Part shown: piece by piece, positions 60,083-64,000 of the stretch
How positions within the stretch are numbered: position 1 is the stretch's first letter
Layout of the letters: each line of letters begins with the position of its first letter
NCBI RefSeq assembly: GCF_000715075.1
Contig: NC_134097.1
Location: 64,885,190-64,949,189, forward strand
Length of the DNA stretch: 64,000 nucleotides
Reading direction: 5' to 3'
Source of the DNA: Nicotiana tabacum
Lineage: Eukaryota; Streptophyta; Magnoliopsida; Solanales; Solanaceae
Notes under the pieces: model-generated
Database searches by the model: none
The model's input: the letters and a program-made list of their open reading frames with translations, nothing else
Told to the model about the DNA's origin: nothing
Program-made: the position numbers and the translations under genes

Positions 60083-62735
60083 GCAGGCCCGAAGATACAC
60101 CCGGCTAGGTTGGGCCTTCATTCCCATGGTTCACAATAGCCTAGAAATTACATCTTCATGGACACAAAGCAGTCGAGAATTAAGTGATTCACCCAGCAGA
60201 TATAAAACAAAGTGGAGCATATAGAACCAAGATCCTAGTGTGTCAGAGTTCCCAAGGGCTTCAAGAATCCAGGGCAGTGCTCACACTAGGGATGTTAACT
60301 ATGGATAATATCAAAGGAGGAGACTAAGGACCAAGTTCTAGTATGTCAGAGTTCAAAAGGGTCTCAAATGAACCCTGATTAGTGCTCGCACTAGGGAGGT
60401 CAAAGGACAGAACCTAGGTAGCCTTAGCTTCCAATCGGCTTAGAATAATAACTCAAAGGGACTAGACAGTAAAGGAATATAATGAGGTTAAGGGACACCA
60501 CTGAAGGACTGAACCAAATTAAGCACAAAAAAATAAATAATAGACATGCTTGGATTTAAGACAGACTTAATCAAGTTTAAAAAAATGAACTCAATTACAT
60601 AATGCACATGTCAAGAAAACAGGCTTCAAGATCGTCTCATAGTAGAAAAAAGAGAGTTCGGATTATGCTGAGTGCACAAAGCTAGTGTCGCAAGAGAGGA
60701 TCATATCAATTCGCAACAGGACCTAACATACTTAGGGCTACTTAGGGCAATTATTAGGAAGTCAAAACAGGAAAAAAATAGGTTACATTAGAGCAAATTC
60801 AGAAACAAATTTGTTACACACTTAAGGAATACATTCATGCTTAGTCTACTAATCTATAAAAGGGGATAGGAGAGCATGTTCAAGTAATAAGGATTAACAA
60901 CAAATTTAAACTTTCAATATATGGCTATCTGTAACACATAAGCTAGGCAGAATCAACTCCAAGCAGGTCTAAATATGTCCCAAACTTCAAACGTAATGGT
61001 ATTTAGATTAGCAAAGACAGTCGGAACAACCCAGAAACATATCGAGCACAATTTTCAGAAGTGAAAACACATGCTATTGTCAGGCAAGTGTAAATGAAAT
61101 GGTAAAGGTTTAGCAACTCACCAGTTAAAATGAAACAAGAAAGAAAGGAATCCCACAGTATTATGAATATCACCAAAAGAGCAATAACTCAAAATTTCTG
61201 GCCTTGGCTTTCAGCTGACAGGAACTAAAGTGCAAAACAAGATTATTCAAGAGAAAAGAGCACACAACTTAGTTTTTGTAGTTTTCCTAATGACTTTCGA
61301 ATTGTTTTAAAGGAGAGTGTGGAAAGGTTTATATAGTGTAGGAATTGAACAAATAAACATGGAAATAATTAGCCAAACACTAGAATGGAAAGAATTTAAA
61401 ATCAGTAAGTAAGGAAAAAAATTTAAAACCCTAATTTTTATGTAAAATACACAAACAGAAATAAAAGGCAAAAGAACTACTTGCTGCATAGAATAAGATG
61501 AACATAGACAAGAATACTATTCAAAATGAAAGAATCGAAGCGGATTTGGTTCGATTTAAAAGAATCTGAAACCCTAATTTAGGGTAAGTAAAAAATCGGC
61601 AGAAATAAACAAATTTACACATAATATGGCAATTATTGACGAGATAATACATTAAAATCAAAGGCTTGACCAATTTGGTTTGAATCACAAAAATCTGTAA
61701 ACCTTAATTTTAGGGTTAAATACGAAATAGCAAAATATGAACAAATCGGACTCACACGGTGTAGAATAAATATGTGTGGACGCAATATCATCTAGACTAA
61801 AGAGGTGGAAGTCAATCAGACAGAATTAAAGTAAGAGTACTTGCCATGTTTAGGCAAGTACTAGATAATACCGTCGAGAATCATCCAGTAACGGAAATAT
61901 ACGGATATTGTAAGTGAATGAGAAGAAAATCCCATTAGAAGAGGGATTAGGAAAGGAGCTTTTGAGAGGAGGCGGGTTAGGGTCCTTTAGAGAGGAGAGA
62001 ATAGAGAGACGGCGGGTTTGGAGGGAATAAGGTTAGGGTTTGGGGTTGAGTGATATAAGGAAAGGGGAGGCGTTTCTAAATCGTTGATCAGTTTTGATCA
62101 ACGATTGGGATTTGAGAAGGGGTTGGGTCAGTTTTGGACTGGATTGGGTTGTTTGGGATTGGGCTGGGGGTTATTAGGCCAAGGTCTAGGTAGTTAGGTC
62201 CGAGATTAGGATGAAATTAGGGCCAGATTTTTGAATACTTAGTGTTAATCAAATAAATAATTTATAAAAGTAATAAATAAAAAACAAAAATATCATTTGT
62301 GCACTAAAATGATTAAAAATAATTACTCAATATTATAAAAATATAAAAAGTCATTTTCTACATAAATAATATAATTATACATTAATATGGGCTATTATTG
62401 CAAATATGTGCAATTTAGCCTTAAAAATACAAATGTAATTATAAAAATACACTGAAAAATATTTAAATATTATGTGGGTATAAATGATAAATTTAGATAG
62501 TTAAATCATAATAAATATAAATGGTTAAATCATCATAAAAATAATTTGAAGTATAATATTAGATATTTATATATAATAAAAATGCAAGAATAAATTGGTT
62601 TAAAGCATTTAAAAAGTATGAAAGATTATGAAAATTATTTATGTATGCTTATAAATCAAATGATGATGCATATGTACCATTTTGAATGTGCATATATGTA
62701 TTTTAGAAATATTATGGAAAAATTGGCTATCAGCA
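60083..62735 (-). repeat. E' LTR piece, duplicate copy
   Basis: It corresponds to 49818-52483. The minus-strand LTR start is mutated to TGCTGATAGCC. The flanking GCAGG is retained at 60083-60087. Confidence 0.9.
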
Positions 62736-64000
62736 ACTGCCCCTCTTTACCCGGGAATGATTTGTCGGGTAAATGAATGATGATTGATTTTGACCGAATG
62801 GAGTGATTTTGAAAAATATAGGCTGAAGACTAGTTTTTGAGTTGCATACATATCCCTGGTTTTACAGGAATCAGGCCATGTATAGTTCTGAATCCAACGG
62901 TGAACGAAACTGATGGAGTTGTTATAAGAATGGTTGTGTGTTTCAGAAAAGGTTCTTTTGGGAAGGATAATATCGGGTGCAGAGTTTTGAATGTGAATAT
63001 GAAACATAATGGATGTGTTATAGAGCAAGTATCTGAATAGCCACAAAGAAAAGTGAGTAATTGATGAGAGTCAGTTACGTTTAGAACATGTGAACGTTGT
63101 GAACAGAAACCGGAGCGAAGATTGCTCCCGTTTGAAGAACGGTTACCTCCTAGATTACCTGGAAAACTTAAAATACGATTCATGCAAAACATATATGGGT
63201 TATTGCGAGAATTTAAACATGATGCAAATTCCCTTTGGACCATGAATATTGTCTTCGAATGGTGAGGTTGATGTCCTTAGACCATGACGTCCCAGGCCAT
63301 GAATCATGTGATAAGGGATTCGCAGACCATGAAATGATGTTCTCAGGCCATGAGAATGATGCCTTTGAACCACCTTTGAATAATGATGTGCAGTATTGAG
63401 AGATCCTCGGGCCATGACATGGTGTCTTTAGGATATGAGGATGATGCCTTATGACTATGATGTATTTGGATAATATGGCGATGTTTCGGCTCATGAAATG
63501 TAGAGACATGATGATGGATCAGATAAGTGAAACAAGGCAGAGCTTGGTCTTGCACAAGATTGGGATAGGGCTTAGCCACGGGAAGGCAAAATAGTGATAG
63601 GTTTCACGTAGCGTAGCATCCAGTATTAGACAAGGAAAGGCATAGCTTAGCCTCATGTAGTTGGGGAGGCAATGCTTAGCCTCATGCAAATAGGAGATAG
63701 GGCTTAGTCTCATGCGATGGAAGATAGTGCTTAGCCCGATGCAGTTTAAGGAGGCAATGCTTAGCCTAATGCAGGAAGAGGAGATAGGTCTTAGTCTTGT
63801 GCAATGGCAGACAATGCTTAACCTTATGTAGCTGAGGAGGCAAGGCATAGCCTCACGCAAGAAGAGGAGACATGGTTTAGTCTCTATGCAAGGGAAGGCA
63901 GTGCTTAGCCTTATGGAGAGAATGCTTAGTCTTACGTAGGGGAAGGCACTGCTTAGCCTTATGCAATTAATCAGGCAGGGCTTAGCCTTATGCAAAATGG
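62736..64000 (-). other. E' interior tail, duplicate copy, with longer minisatellite
   Basis: The polypurine tract is at 62736-62748 (minus strand AAAGAGGGGCAGT). It then matches the unit 1 tail up to about 63690, with an extra CCACCTTTGAA unit near 63370. From there the minisatellite has a different unit order from unit 1 and continues to the window edge. Confidence 0.85.
63620..64000. repeat. Minisatellite AGGCAATGCTTAGCCTCATGCA, copy 2
   Basis: About ten or more units of 30-45 bp alternate between two types: GAGGCAATGCTTAGCCT(C/T)ATGCA and GGAGATAG(G/T)GCTTAGTCT(C/T)(A/G)TGCAA. The alternation gives a higher-order period near 75 bp. The units are more diverged than in copy 1. Confidence 0.85.

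Larger units (their letters stand above)
53574..64000. repeat. Tandem duplication, unit 2 (runs off the right edge)
   Basis: It repeats 40636 onward with an offset of 12,938 bp up to the G site and about 10,270 bp beyond it, where G is absent. Order: partial F 5' LTR, CACTA right half, E LTR, E' LTR, E' tail. It extends past the point where unit 1 ends, into a longer minisatellite. Confidence 0.95.

Noticed and set aside
1..64000. Endogenous pararetrovirus or other integrated virus
   Set aside because: All pol relics show the gypsy order with integrase and LTRs; no movement-protein or pararetrovirus coat regions were recognised.

Overview
The window is plant nuclear DNA made almost entirely of nested, decayed transposable elements; I found no host gene, rRNA or tRNA. 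The families present (Tekay/Del-like Ty3/gypsy chromoviruses primed by TGGTATCAGAGC, a giant-LTR Tat/Ogre-like family starting TGTTGATA, a CACTA transposon) and their LTR words point to a eudicot, probably Solanaceae (Nicotiana/Solanum-like). The species is inference. Elements are named here A to G, E' and CACTA.

Left nest (1-18410). C (1-2007, minus strand) is a gypsy fragment. A (2008-18410, plus) is inserted in C. B (5787-14506, plus) is inserted inside the reverse transcriptase of A, with a perfect 5-bp TAAGT duplication. All polyproteins are dead through stops (mostly TAG), frameshifts and lost catalytic residues. The 3' LTR of A breaks off near 18410.

Right nest (18411-53573). The oldest layer is E', a minus-strand Ogre-like element seen as two pieces of its 3' LTR (18411-18940 and 49818-52483) plus its non-coding 3' tail (52484-53573). 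A solo LTR of the related family E (plus strand, about 4.7 kb) sits in it, flanked by TCAGG/GCAGG. That LTR was in turn split by D (19759-30593, a minus-strand chromovirus with a TTAAT duplication) and by a CACTA transposon (31495-46831, TTT duplication). The CACTA holds F (31965-41910, a large non-coding LTR element whose LTRs resemble those of D), a MITE-like repeat, and G (a lone gypsy 3' LTR, 43140-45805).

Tandem duplication. From 53574 to the end the sequence repeats 40636 onward (part of the F LTR, CACTA 3' half, E LTR, E' LTR, E' tail). The two copies differ by about 2% in a stretch I compared by eye. G is present only in the first copy, so it arrived after the duplication. Inferred order: E', then E, then D and CACTA, then F, then the duplication, then G.

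The most interesting non-coding signals are: (i) a TTCGAGGACGAA-type motif at a fixed 20 or 22 nt inside the 3' LTR boundary of five different elements; (ii) an AGTAC...GTACT stem-loop shared by their LTRs; (iii) arrays of short CpG-rich palindromes at the same relative place in the D and F LTRs but built from different words; and (iv) hypervariable tandem repeats in the E' tail. B also carries an unrecognised ORF where its capsid should be.
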